Part shown: positions 50,706 through 61,482 of the stretch, piece by piece
How positions within the stretch are numbered: position 1 is the first letter of the stretch
How the letters are laid out: every line of letters begins with the position of its first letter
NCBI RefSeq assembly: GCF_001723175.1
Contig: NC_064652.1
Span: 620,001-684,000 of the forward strand
Source of the DNA: Penicillium oxalicum
Taxonomy: Eukaryota; Ascomycota; Eurotiomycetes; Eurotiales; Aspergillaceae
DNA: 64,000 nucleotides
Direction of reading: 5' to 3'
Program-made: the position numbers and the translations under genes
The notes under the pieces: generated by a model
Seen by the model: the letters and a program-made list of their open reading frames with translations, nothing else
What the model was told of the DNA's origin: nothing
The model's database searches: none

Positions 50706-52124
50706 TTAAGACTGGGCGGCCAGACCCTCAGCCTTTTCAATCTCCTCTCGGCTCCAACACCACTTGTCCTGGAGCTCAGTATCCAGGCTCATCGCATACA
50801 CATCCTTGGCCCACCACTCGCCCCAGCTGGTGAGGAAGATTTGCTCCGGGTCAGCGGGGATATCGTTGCGAGTGAATGCCTCCAGAAGACTCTTGGCTCC
50901 TATTCAAGATGTTAGCCACAATTTCCAAAAAAAAATGGAATCCTTGGAAGAAAGAACCCATAAAGAATCAAACGTTCTTTGAGCCCCCTCTCCCGAATTT
51001 CCCATGTTGACTGAAATCACATACCTTCAGGAACAGTCTTCGCATCCGCCATACTCATCGACAACGCCATACCGGTGGCAAGATTCGTATCGGGCACCAG
51101 ACCCGGCGAAACGGCCACGATGGTGCATCCGGGCAAGTGTCGGCGCCAGTAGTGCGCACCGAGCAACTGGACAAACTTGGAACCGCAGTAGACGGGGAAC
51201 TTTCCGGCGTCGGAGTTGGCTTTCAGATCGACGTCGAGAGTCTCTAAATGAGGAAGAAAAAAGAGAGAGATGCATGAGTAACCGATTCCAAGCGCCCACG
51301 TCCTCGGGGATGATGGAATGATTGACGGTTTGCTGTCATTTGGAAAAAGACTTACTTGGATCCTGGTCGCGCACATTGCGAATTGCACCGGAGGAAACAA
51401 AGACCACGCGAGTCTTGGAGGCCAAGAGCGTTTCGCGGATTAAATGGATGAGGTAATGCTGGGCTGGAGAGAAAAGATCATTAATCATTCATTGATTCTT
51501 TTGTTTCCTCTTTGCTACATTCGCTCATCAGAATATCATGTGCTCAGGAAGACCACTTACAAAGATGATTCACCATCAAACCATCACACCACTGCGATCC
51601 ATGCGACGCCGGACCCTTGGCCTCGTCCAGCGCACCCGCAGCCAAGAAGAGGAAATCAAGCGTCTTTTGACCCAATTGCTCGAGTGCTTTCTGTGCAAAG
51701 ACCTGGACACTACGCAGGTCCTTCAGGTCCAAGGGGAAAATGTGAACTTGGTTCTTGGCCGTGTCAAAGTTGAGAGCGTCGAAGGCGGCCTGGGTACGCT
51801 TGACATCGCGAGCTCCGAGGATAAATGTGTAGGGCTCGGGGTTGTCGAGGAGAAGTTGTTTGACGGATTCGAAGCCCTGTGAAGGGTTGAGGGAGAGATT
51901 GTTAGGAGGTTCTGGTTTCAATCTCGTGCTGGGCGGAAGAGAGTACGTGATCAAGGTCTGAAGGGTAGTGGGTAGTGGGTTGCGCTGGTTGTCGCCATTC
52001 TTCACAATGGCGGTAAAGTGAAAGTGGGCCGACAACGCTTACGCTCGTGAAGGTAAGGTGTATCTCAACTTACCAGACCCGATGAGGCGCCGGTCGCAAG
52101 GACGACTTTTGAACTTGTAGACAT
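50706..52124 (-). CDS. Short-chain dehydrogenase/reductase
   Basis: Exons on minus are 52124-52074, 51876-51561, 51463-51356, 51243-51025 and 50899-50706, giving 295 residues. A classical Rossmann-fold NAD(P)H oxidoreductase: MSTSSKVVLATGASSGLG (the nucleotide-binding TGxxxGxG is split by the first intron). It continues with FILGARDVKRTQAA, FPLDLKDLRSVQVFA, DFLFLAAGALD, GLMVNHLSQHYLIHLI, RVVFVSSGAIRN with the active-site serine, and VYCGSKFVQLL with the YxxxK catalytic pair. VAVSPGLVPDTNL follows. The C-terminal exon (AKSLLEAFTRNDIPADPEQ, then WWAKDVYAMSLD) is characteristic of a fungal SDR group with unknown substrates. No neighbouring biosynthetic genes give a clue to its pathway. Confidence 0.9.
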
Positions 52125-54222
52125 GTTTACGTGAGGGCAGGATGAATAGAGATTGGTGAATATGAAGTGACGGTTTCTCTCGGTCAGGCTTTTTATCTTC
52201 AACTGGAGCGGACTATTAATCAAGGAAGTCGATGCGCTAGCGACACAAAGCCCTCGCAACTCTCCAACTTGTTCGATCGTTCAAGCTGACTCCCGTAGCT
52301 GACTGTGCCCCGCGGCTTACAAAGCAGTTCTGTGAGGTTCTTCAAGCTCCAGGATTATTCGAGCATTGGCTCGAAGAGTTCTGATCTTACATGTCGATCG
52401 TCGATAACCCTCGATCCCGCGAAAAGAGATTGGTGACGTTGTCAACGTGCCGCGAGCACAGCGTGGACATTATGATTGACTGGGGTTGCACATTAAGCCT
52501 CGTCCTGGACGCAATCGATTGATTTGATTCGATGGAAGTGGATTCCCGCCAAGTCCAGTCGCCCCATCGACTGCACGGACGGCTTCATGGGGATTCGTTC
52601 CACTTCCATCTTCTGATCGCTTGACAGTTTGATACATGAAAAGTCCAAAAGTAACTGTCGCTTTGGGCCATTTGATGGTCAGTTGTCAGTTTATGGAATC
52701 GCAATCTTGATCGTGTCAGCTTGATTCTGTGGGATTCGGAAAGGGAAGGAATTCATGTGGGAATGAGAGGTACTGCGATTGCTCCCTTTTCACCTATTAG
52801 CGTGGCTCGGCTCACATGGTAGCCAAGGTGGCATCTGAATTTAGATTGTATTGCACACGAAGCTTGTGCATGAGCCGTCTGTCGACCGGGCGGAATCAAA
52901 AATCATTCTGTTGAAAGGACGCGCCCAGGATCTTGCCAAACGTCCGCTTCGAACCTGCGTGGGAGATTACCCAACTTCCATGGATGGAAAGGAGGTCAAG
53001 GAGCAGGACAGACACCAATTGACATCCGCAAAGGATATCAAGGGAGCCTTGTCTTCGGCGCTTTCGCCCGAGGCGGTATCTGGTTATTTATGGGACAAGG
53101 TATCTGGCCGAGACCCTTCCTTCTATCAGGGAAGAAGCTCCAACTCACCATGTAAGGCCGGGCACGCTCCAGGATAATCATCACAATGCGTTCTTCTTCC
53201 TTGGCGATCCAGAACCCCCATCATGCCAAAGAAATCGGGCCCAATCTCGACATCCAGGATATCAACCATGCGTCCAAGACCATTGGTCTTCACACCAGAG
53301 GGTACTGGTCTGGCAACCCGACACGATGTTGGTGAAATTCCGAACAGAAAATCATCTCAGTCAGCTGCACGGAGGAGGCCGATGACTACGTCCGTCCCTG
53401 GACCAGGATCATTAGAGGTCCACTGCGTCCCCATCAGTTTGTCAGGGTCGTCTCCAATCCCGAGACATTGCCCTTTGGTCGAGTTGAGCGACAATAATAG
53501 TCTGTCTATTGAGCTGGAATCTGGAGCCGACGAGGTCTCGCAGGGTTCAAGAAAGGACCGGGGTCGACGGAGCTAAAAATAACGAAGCCACAGAAGAGCA
53601 GTAAGCTGAAAGATCGAGTCGATATGCGGTGGGTCGATCCTCGCGGGAGGAGTGCGAACCGTGCACCTCACTTGGACCAGTGAAGGAGTTTCCAGGATCT
53701 ACTGACTACCAATTCCATCTTCCCCTTGAATCTCCTCATGTCCCGAATCAGCGACCAAATCCATCAGGTACCAGCCCATGTGACTTGGGTGCTAACTGCT
53801 TCGAGACGCACTCGCCGTACCTGACTGCGGGCTCGTAGCTGCCATTCTGTGCTGTGATTGGTGTGCTCGGATCATGATGTCATTTTCCGAGATAGCAAGC
53901 ACAACGACAAGTCGCACCTTACCCGATTGGGGTAGTATACAGCTCTTTCTCTACGAAGAAGTGATAATGTTTGGTCGGTGGGCATCTGCGACGGTCAGCT
54001 TATTTATGATACAGAGTAGACCATTCTATCTTTGGATTCACAGGGGACTTGTATCGAAATATGGTCTAGAAGAATTCTTATCGCCCACATTGTTTTGCTA
54101 TAAGAAGCAGCCCGGTACACACAACAGGGCGCTGTTCATTCTATAAGTGCCGTACAGCCACACCCTATTCGATACCATTGGAGAGAATCCATCGGTGAAA
54201 AGAGAACACTCACTCAATCATC
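52125..54222. other. Intergenic region with a possible decayed coding segment
   Basis: About 2.1 kb without a confident gene. The minus strand at 53573-53122 reads as a nearly open frame interrupted by one TGA, with an overlapping frame that is also coding-like (see findings). The remainder shows nothing recognisable. Confidence 0.45.
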
Positions 54223-54603
54223 ATGGTAAGTTCTCTCTCCGTTCGCCTTGAAACAATCTTTTTTTCTGGAGCCCTGTATCTGACCCTTCTCGCAATATGT
54301 TAGGCTCCTGTCCTTTCATCGACCCTGGAAGCCACCACCACTCTCTTCAAGCGAGATGCCAACTCCCCAGCCAATTACCCAGCATACGTCCTCGCCATCA
54401 TTGTTGGCTGCATCGCCTTTGTTCTCCTCGGATATGGAATCTGGTCAATGTACCACGGACCAGATGAAGCAGAGCACAAAGAGTTTGGTGCTGAGCAACG
54501 ACAGTACATGCGTCAAGTACGGGAACGCACGTTGAACCGTTTCGAGGCTGCTGCCCATTGGCATGACAAAATCCTTGATTCCCCGCGGAAAGTCAGAGTT
54601 TGA
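54223..54603 (+). CDS. Small single-pass membrane protein, conserved-looking, function unknown
   Basis: Exons 54223-54225 and 54304-54603 encode exactly 100 residues. The first coding exon consists of the start codon alone, followed at once by a GTAAGT donor; the acceptor is TTAG at 54300-54303. The N-terminal 27 residues are Ser/Thr-rich and contain LFKRDA, a Lys-Arg pair of the kind cut by Kex2. One hydrophobic helix spans residues 28-50 (YVLAIIVGCIAFVLLGYGIW), followed by MYHGPD and a charged, helical tail (EQRQYMRQVRERTLNRFE). I have an impression of similar unnamed small proteins in other Eurotiomycetes but cannot name a family. Codon use and the tidy splice signals support a real gene. 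A purely ORF-based search misses it because the frame has no ATG near its beginning. Confidence 0.75.
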
Positions 54604-55441
54604 TGGATCTGGGCGGTTGTGAAAAATGGATCGTTTGGGGGGAGGAGATTTTCCACGGCTATGAGGATGGAGTCGGGCGTTATTCGTTTCAGGCCAGGGG
54701 ATATGTCTATACCAAGTGCCGTTCTTTTGTTTCTCTTTCTATCGTTTCAAGCTCTGCTCTTGCGGGTGTGTATCAAGCTGGTCATTCATTGTCCATCACC
54801 CCCTCGGACGTGTGATGCCAGTGGATTGCATTCGATCAGAAGCGAGTGTTTATGATTGACGGCAAATGGATTGTCGAGTCTCAAAGACCTACATTTCTCG
54901 GAATCATCATGCTGTTCTCGGAGGTGCAGCCCTTTCTTTTTCTTTTTTCTCTTGACTCCTTCTTCCTTTGGAGGGACGACTAGCCGTGCCTGGAAGTATG
55001 AGAAACACAACCAGTCTCTGCGTTCCAGTACTGCAATTTCTGTATACCAAGATGGAAATCATTCACCGGTCGGAAGCTACCCGTGCTGTCAATCATTGGC
55101 ATCCATGCTGACTTGACTACCGAGACTTGGATGCGATTCAAGACGAAGCTGATTCGTAGCGAGAGGAGGAGTCATTAGATGGTGGGGTCTTTAGCGCTTA
55201 TCGGCGGATTGGACCACAAGATGACTCCCTCGGTCCATTTTTCGATTCGGCGAGGGCGCCGATAAAGCAGATCAAAGTGGGCCATCACTGGGAGCCTACA
55301 GGGCCGATTCAAGAGGTATAAATGGTGTTGAAGTTCTTTGATTGTTTCTCTTCCCACTGAGTCTACACATTGGATCAATTTACCCTTGTACAAAGCAATT
55401 CACTTTGACCCTCTATCCTGAGTGATTCCATCCTGCTGACC
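54604..55441. other. Intergenic region upstream of the PaiB-like gene
   Basis: 838 bp carrying the 3' UTR of the small membrane protein and the promoter of the next gene. A TATA-box match is at 55317-55323. No gene was recognised. Confidence 0.6.
55317..55323 (+). promoter_or_regulatory. TATA-box candidate for the PaiB-like gene
   Basis: TATAAAT lies 119-125 bp upstream of the ATG at 55442, a plausible distance for a fungal TATA box. Evidence is the match only. Confidence 0.4.
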
Positions 55442-56212
55442 ATGTACTCCCAATCCGTTCACGCAGAGACCTCCCTCCAGGCTCTCTTTGCGTTCATCAA
55501 AGCCAATCCTCTCGGTGTGCTCACCACCGCCATCCCATCCAGTGCCAACCCACTCATTCAGTCCACACATATCCCATGGGTTCTGGATGCCTACACCGAC
55601 GACCCCACAGCCCCCGTCAAGGGTCGTCTACGCGGCCACATGGCCCGACAAAATCCCCAATCCAAGTCCATGATCGAGGCGTGCACCGAGTCCGGCACAA
55701 ACCAGCTTCAGCAGGAGGTGATGATTCTTTTCACGGGAGCTGACCACCACTACGTGACGCCCAAGTTCTACACCGAGACAAAGCCCACGTCGGGCAAGGT
55801 CGTGCCGACGTGGAACTATGCCGCCGCCCAGATCTATGGCAAGGCGACCGTCTACTATGACTCATCCGCCTCGGAGACGTCCGACTTTCTCTCACAGCAA
55901 CTTCATGATCTGTCACAGCACTGCGAAACTTGTATCATGGGATTCACGGGGACCGATGGGAAGTCGGGTCCGTGGGAAGTGTCTGATGCTCCGGAGCGAT
56001 ACATTGATCTGATGAAGAAAGCCATCATTGGGATTGAAGTGACCATAGAGCGCATTGATGGGAAAGTCAAGATGAGTCAGGAGATGTCAGCGGGGGATCG
56101 CCAGGGAGTCGTGCACGGATTCAAGAGTCTAGAATCGGATGTGGGGGGTCGTATTGCTGCGCTCGTGGAGGAATGTGGAATGAAGAAGGACTCTCAAAAG
56201 AGTAGTCGGTGA
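55442..56212 (+). CDS. PaiB-like FMN-binding domain protein
   Basis: A single exon of 256 residues. It matches the FMN-binding 2 / PaiB family, split-barrel flavin-binding proteins named from the Bacillus transcriptional repressor PaiB. Visible conserved parts are FIKANPLGVLTTA near the N-terminus, HIPWVLD, RGHMARQNPQ, EVMILFTGADHHYVTPKFY with the family YxxP-like segment, and VPTWNYAAAQIYGKATVYYD. It continues with a C-terminal helix region including MKKAIIGIEVTIERIDGKVKMSQ and ending in the GDRQGVVHGF motif. In fungi it is often annotated as a transcriptional regulator, but an oxidoreductase or detoxifying role is equally possible because there is no DNA-binding domain. The start is the first ATG, after a TATA-like element. 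Confidence 0.9.
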   Translation: MYSQSVHAETSLQALFAFIKANPLGVLTTAIPSSANPLIQSTHIPWVLDAYTDDPTAPVKGRLRGHMARQNPQSKSMIEACTESGTNQLQQEVMILFTGADHHYVTPKFYTETKPTSGKVVPTWNYAAAQIYGKATVYYDSSASETSDFLSQQLHDLSQHCETCIMGFTGTDGKSGPWEVSDAPERYIDLMKKAIIGIEVTIERIDGKVKMSQEMSAGDRQGVVHGFKSLESDVGGRIAALVEECGMKKDSQKSSR

Positions 56213-56734
56213 AGTGTATGACTTTTGAGGTCCTATTGCGCGAGTACAAGTAGGTACCACGCACCAAGCACCAGGGACCAGGGGCCCCAAGGAAGCTTAT
56301 AGTAAGAAATTTTTCTGCATGAGAGACATCGCCTCTGTGGTGCTTGAGTACCTGACAGCCGCAGAGTTATTTCAAATCAATTTGTGCAAGACGCAAAGTG
56401 GCCGCGTAGATCAGTCTAGGCATCAACGCTGAGTGATCTGAGAGGCTACCTGTTGAACACCACTCGAAATGTGTGAATTGAGATTCCGTCTGTGCATTCA
56501 ATGGCAAGTCCCAAGACCATCCATCATGAAAAATAAACTATCCATGTTCTTCGTCAAGTCTCCTTGCCCATCTCATCCCCCGTGTCGTGCCTTGACTACA
56601 TCGTGACTTGAATGGCCCCCGCAATGGCCGACTGCTGTCATGCCCCCACTCCCCGCCATTGCTGTTCCTCCCCACTTCAGGTCCGTCAACTGGACCAACT
56701 CTTCTCATCTACACCAATACCGACATTGTCCACA
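56213..56734. other. Intergenic region and IST1 leader
   Basis: About 520 bp. The final 123 bp form an open frame continuous with the IST1 start, beginning at an ATG at 56612 (see findings). No other feature. Confidence 0.55.
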
Positions 56735-58119
56735 ATGCCTCCTTCGGCGCAGACGGTAAGATCTCCACGTGAAACACCTCGAGCTTCACCTCCCCACCTC
56801 TAGTCCCCGGACTCTTTGTATCTTTCTGTCGGGTGATCTGCTGGCCGGTTACCCCGCATCCACGTTGCCAGGTTCGCCCCGGTATCTCGCATGCCCGTCT
56901 TCCTGCAGTGCCTGAGCAGAGCTGGCAGAATGGCCCCGGATCGTGATGCAGAGGCTAACGATGCCACTTTCAGACTCGTCTCGTCTCTACTTTGCGACTT
57001 CTCATTCCACGACTCCGTCTCCTCCAAAAGAAAGATACCGCATCCTCCATCGTGCAACGTCGCGAGCTTTCCCAGCTTCTCAGCGAGAACCGCGAGGCCT
57101 CTGCCCGCATTCGAGTCGAAAATGTGATCGCCACCGATATTGCCGTTGAAGTGATGGAGATGGTCGAGCTCTACTGCGAATTGCTGCTGGCACGCGCCAA
57201 TGTCCTGGACCAACTGGCCTTTGGAGACAAGGGGGCACGCGCGCGAGTACGTGCCAAGGAACTGTTGAAGAAACAAACTCAGCCCCAAGCAAATGAGAAT
57301 GCCACAACTCCTGCACCCGAAAGTTCAGGGTCGCGCTTTGGGTTTGGTTGGCTGGGCGGATCACAGAAGAAGGATGCGAGCGCGGGATCCAGTATGGGTC
57401 ATGCATCCGCTAATTCGCAGCAGCTCTCTGACGATGACGATGCATACATGGACACTGCTCTCGACGAGGCGGCCGTGGTTATTTTCTACGCGTGGCATCG
57501 CTTTCCTCACGAGCTCCGTGAACTGACCATGCTTCGGACAATGCTCGGCGAACGATACGGGAAGGAATTCATGACCTTGGCGCAAGATAACAAGGTGGAT
57601 ACGATCAAAGTCCCTGATCGTCTGTTGAAAGGGCTGCGGGTGCGCCCACCAACACAGGAATTGGTAGAGAGTTATCTGCGAGAGATTGCCAAGGCGTACG
57701 GTGTCGAATGGCCCGGTGGAGAGGATGCCGCAGCGGACCTGGGAGATGCACCACCAGAGTTCGTTGACGACGACGAGCACGGTGATGATGTCGAGGGAGG
57801 CGATCTACCTGCCACTCCGGGTCAGCAGGGCAAGGAAGGCACACCAAGACCTAGTCTCGCCGAGGCCAGACGGGCGTCCGAAACCAGTGAATTGAACAAG
57901 GCGACTCCTCCTCGCGGGCCTGCAACGCTGCAAGGCCGAAGCCCCGTCAGCGTTGCACCACCTGCCCCTCGGACCGACAATCCCAATCCTCGAGTGAGGG
58001 TCCCGGGTTCCGACTCAGACGTCATTGCGAAGGGCAACACGGGCAAATCCAACTCTAGCGGCATTCCCGAGCTAGACGAGCTGACCCGAAGATTTGCGGA
58101 TTTGAAGAGAAAGCCATGA
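56735..58119 (+). CDS. IST1: IST1-like regulator of Vps4 / ESCRT-III
   Basis: Exons 56735-56755 (21 nt, MPPSAQT) and 56974-58119 give 388 residues. IST1 binds Did2/CHMP1 and Vps4 in the multivesicular-body pathway. The N-terminal ESCRT-III-like IST1 domain covers about residues 8-200. It shows TRLVSTLRLLIPRLRLLQKK, RRELSQLLSENREASARIR, VENVIATDIAVEVMEMVELY, DEAAVVIFYAWHRFPHELREL, GERYGKEFMTLAQD and VESYLREIAKAYGVEW. An acidic, Pro/Ser-rich linker follows. The C-terminus ends in PELDELTRRFADLKRK, matching the MIM1 pattern LxxRLxxLK(R/K) that recruits the Vps4 MIT domain. Between helices there is a low-complexity insertion with a RFGFGWLGG stretch. Upstream extension from 56612 is possible. Confidence 0.92.
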
Positions 58120-59390
58120 GCCGTTATTCTCTCTCTCTCTTGATATTATCCAGGGGTGGTCTGACCTCACCCGCAGGGAGTCTCCTATGAGTTATGATTT
58201 ACCCATCTTTCTTGATATGCCAGCTGTACGGGCGTTCCAGTGGAATCGTTGAAATGCCTCATCGTCGCACGGCTGACGATCCCGCATCTTGGGGAATGAA
58301 CTTGGGCATGACTGACTGGGTCTTTAATGTTGACGTGTTCTATCTTGTAAGCGTTGTCGCAGCATATGTGGTAGGATCTAGAATCTACCGAATTAATCAG
58401 ACTTGACCAAATGCGATCTGAACGACATTGCATACGTCTCGCGTTGGCTGGACAAATAGTGATCTTGGGATCTCTCGTTCACTCGGTTTCTTCGGGTTTC
58501 AGCCACATGGCGGTCCGACTAAAATCGCCGCTGATGGAAGTGCTCTCCCCAATTTATTATAGAAGTCAGAATCGGAGTGGAGGGAGCAGATCTTAGACCG
58601 ATCTTCAAACTCCAGATATTCCAGGCAAGTTGGAACAAGACGATCGACAGCGCGCGCGTACGGCGGGAGCTGACGTCGATAACCTTGTCATGGCTACGGT
58701 CGCCTTTTTTTTTTTTGGCTTGGCCTCCTCGCATAAATACAAGAACACCGCTCTTTGATTCACAACGATTCAGTCTCGGCCTGCATTCTGAAGAAAGCGC
58801 CAAATCTCATCTGAAATCCAGACGAGAATCGACCGGTTCAACTCTGCTCACGATATCATATATCCTGGTTCTTGGTTCGGGGAGGAGACTAAAAGCGGGC
58901 CCGAAATTCGGGCGAACATTGCAATCTCCGATCTGACACGAGGGACAATTAGCGGAGTGCAGATCGCAGAATCAAACCGTAGCCTTTCTTTTTCCCTTTC
59001 TTTCCGATACATCACAGTTGAGAATCCTCGGTGCACGCGAGTCGAGGGGAGGGAGGAGTTGCTTTTCCATCCTGTCACCCATCCCAAAAGGGGGAATCGG
59101 GTTACGATTCTTGAATGCGCGTCCAGGTTACATGGCGTTTGTCGTCATTTAATTTGCGCGACCGCTTTGTCTGATCGGCTGGGCAGGTGGACGGGCGCAA
59201 CGAACGCATGACCTGACGACTCTCTCACATTCTCACGTACTCGTCGACTGACATACTCGTACACGCCCTCTATCCATTTCTCTCTATCACTGTCCAAATC
59301 CATTGATCCGTTGCGAATTACACCTTCCAGTCCATACGAAACACAATCAGTCACCTCCATTGAGTCCTCGCCTCGTCACCCGCCAAGAAC
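58120..59390. other. Intergenic region upstream of flbE
   Basis: About 1.27 kb. The last part is CT-rich with stretches such as 58980-59005, typical of fungal promoters and 5' UTRs. No gene was recognised. Confidence 0.6.
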
Positions 59391-60099
59391 ATGCCAGTAT
59401 ACATGCTTCACGGCTTTCGCTGGCCTCGCGCAGGCTTCACGGGGATTCGCGTATACATTGTCCTCCATAATCTTGAAGAGGCGGCGGCCGAATACATCCA
59501 ACAACCATTGACGACCGAACTGCTCCTCGAGTCCTTTCAAAAGACACAGGCGGACCTCATGCCCCGATTGCCCGAGCTACACTTCATTGAACAATACGAC
59601 CCGCAAGATGAATCCAGTAGCACGGTCAGCCAGGAATACGCCTACGTGGGTGCCAAAGTGGTGACCATTCCAGACGGCGAGGACGCAAATATGGATATCG
59701 AAAAGGTGGTCGAGCAGGGATCGGGACTGTCGTCGGATGCGACGCAGGCGCTGGAGGCACTACGGGACCGTCTGGCGCCCGGGGAAAAGATCGGGTGGTT
59801 TATGGTGTACAACGGAGATCCGGATCGCTGGTATCCTTCGTCAGAGGACGAGGAGGAATACGAAGAGGAAGAAGAGGAGGAGGAAGGGAGCTATGTGAGT
59901 GAGAAGTCGGGTAATCAGACGGAGTCTCAGGCGGATCCATCCACGCCGCAGAGCTACACGGTATGTTCACAGCTCGGGGAGAAGATTCGATCACGTTACG
60001 AGTCTGGTCCTGTCTTGTCTCGTCTACTAATTTGACGGATAAAAATAGGCACGATTGACGCGGCTGTTCAATCGCATGAGCGCCTCTTCGACCTCGTAG
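59391..60099 (+). CDS. flbE: Developmental regulator FlbE-like protein
   Basis: Exons 59391-59960 and 60049-60099 give 206 residues. The N-terminus MPVYMLHGFRWPRAGFTGIR and the following YIVLHNLEEAAAEYIQQP match, from memory, the conserved start of Aspergillus FlbE, an upstream activator of asexual development that works with FlbD and localises to hyphal tips. Further conserved-looking parts are LMPRLPELHFIEQYDPQD, YAYVGAKVVTIPD, LRDRLAPGEKIGWFMVYNGD and a WYPSSEDEE segment leading into an acidic run of Glu (about residues 150-165). The last exon adds only 16 residues (ARLTRLFNRMSASSTS) and is phase-correct. There is no DNA-binding motif. Confidence in the family is good, less so in a functional one-to-one orthologue. 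Confidence 0.78.
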
Positions 60100-60737
60100 G
60101 TTCACGGTCACGGGGCTCAATCCATGACACTTTCCTTGTTCTTCGGTTCTGCTTTCCTTGTCTTTTCTCTCTTCCTACAGTGCGACTCGATGTCACTATC
60201 GAGCATACGCAGCTCCACGACTCATGACGTCCTTCTTTTTGGCCATTTCACAAAAAACTGTGAACCTAGCATTTCTTCGGGCTGGAGTTTTCACGGAAGG
60301 CGACCTCGGGGGGAGGTTCGAGGGCCTTGTACGGATGGATCAACATGGCTCTTAATAACATCAGTGTATTTATACTTCAAGACCCCATTTCTCAGGTCAT
60401 TTCACCAGAATCAAACTACCCAATTCTCCAAAAACCGAGCTATCCGCTCGGTTGCTCTCGGTCGGTCAATTGATCAATGCACTGCGCCCTTATTGGGGCC
60501 ACAACTTCTCTCCTGTACCTCACAATCACGACCAAACACTCCGGCAGTTCAGCCTCGAGACGATCTACCTTGGCGGTAAATCACGGCAATACGCGGAGAA
60601 GGGAGGGGGGAAAGCTTCGCGATAACGGGGATCATCGGAGAAACTCCAATCAGCCAGTCCGCCAACTTGAACATTCAACGGGAGGAATTGCAGATGCCCG
60701 CCAGCGGATTAACCCTTGGCTGATACACATACACAAG
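60100..60737. other. Intergenic region upstream of the AP-2 sigma gene
   Basis: 638 bp carrying the flbE 3' UTR and the AP-2 sigma promoter. An open frame in phase with the AP-2 sigma start extends to 60477 but looks non-coding. Confidence 0.65.
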
Positions 60738-61482
60738 ATGGTTCTTTCCTTCATCCTCGTCCAGAATCGCCAGTAAGTGTCCTTCTCCACGTCCTTTTAT
60801 TTCTCGAGATCCCTCCCCCTCCCCCAGCAGCGCGAGACCTGACTAACCGGCCGTATAGGGGCAAAACGCGATTGGCGAAGTGGTATGCGCCGTACAGTGT
60901 GAGCGACATCTCCATGTGAATGGATGCTAGATGGACCAGCAGCTGCTAAATGTGATCTCCAGGATGAGGAAAAGGTCAAACTGAAGGGCGAGGTTGGTAT
61001 CATCATCACACTTTGGCGAATTGGGGACTAATCGACTCTTGCTGGATAGGTACATCGTCTGGTTGCGCCCCGAGATCAAAAGTATCAATCCAACTTTGTC
61101 GAGTTCCGCCGCAGCACCAAGGTCGTGTATCGCCGATACGCCGGGTTATTCTTCTGCGTCTGTGTGGACGCCAACGACAATGAGTTGGCTTACTTGGAAG
61201 CTATTCATTTCTTTGTGGAGGTGTTGGATCAGTTCTTTGGGAATGTCTGCGAGTTGGATCTGGTTTTTAACTTTTACAAGGTGCGTTTTGAACGGAGAGG
61301 AGAGAGAGAGAGAAATCCTTCCCGATGGCATGCAGCAAGACTTGTGAACTAACCTATTCCTTGCAATTCCCCTCTTCTAGGTCTACGCCATCCTCGACGA
61401 GGTCTTTCTTGCCGGTGAAATACAGGAAACAAGCAAGCAGGTCGTTTTGACGCGGCTGGAGCATTTGGATAAGCTGGAGTGA
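60738..61482 (+). CDS. APS2: AP-2 clathrin adaptor small subunit sigma
   Basis: Five exons: 60738-60772, 60859-60898, 60963-60992 (30 nt), 61050-61280 and 61381-61482, giving 438 nt and 145 residues, the usual size. Sigma-2 is the small chain of the AP-2 complex and helps bind dileucine cargo at the plasma membrane. The assembled protein reads [20 protein letters not shown], then [99 protein letters not shown] and a C-terminal [20 protein letters not shown]. The NFVEFR and VYAILDE signatures favour sigma-2 over sigma-1. Two of the exons are too small for ORF detection. Confidence 0.95.

Noticed and set aside
60477..60737. N-terminal extension of AP-2 sigma
   Set aside because: The frame is open but the added sequence is unlike any sigma adaptin, whose conserved start is [16 protein letters not shown].
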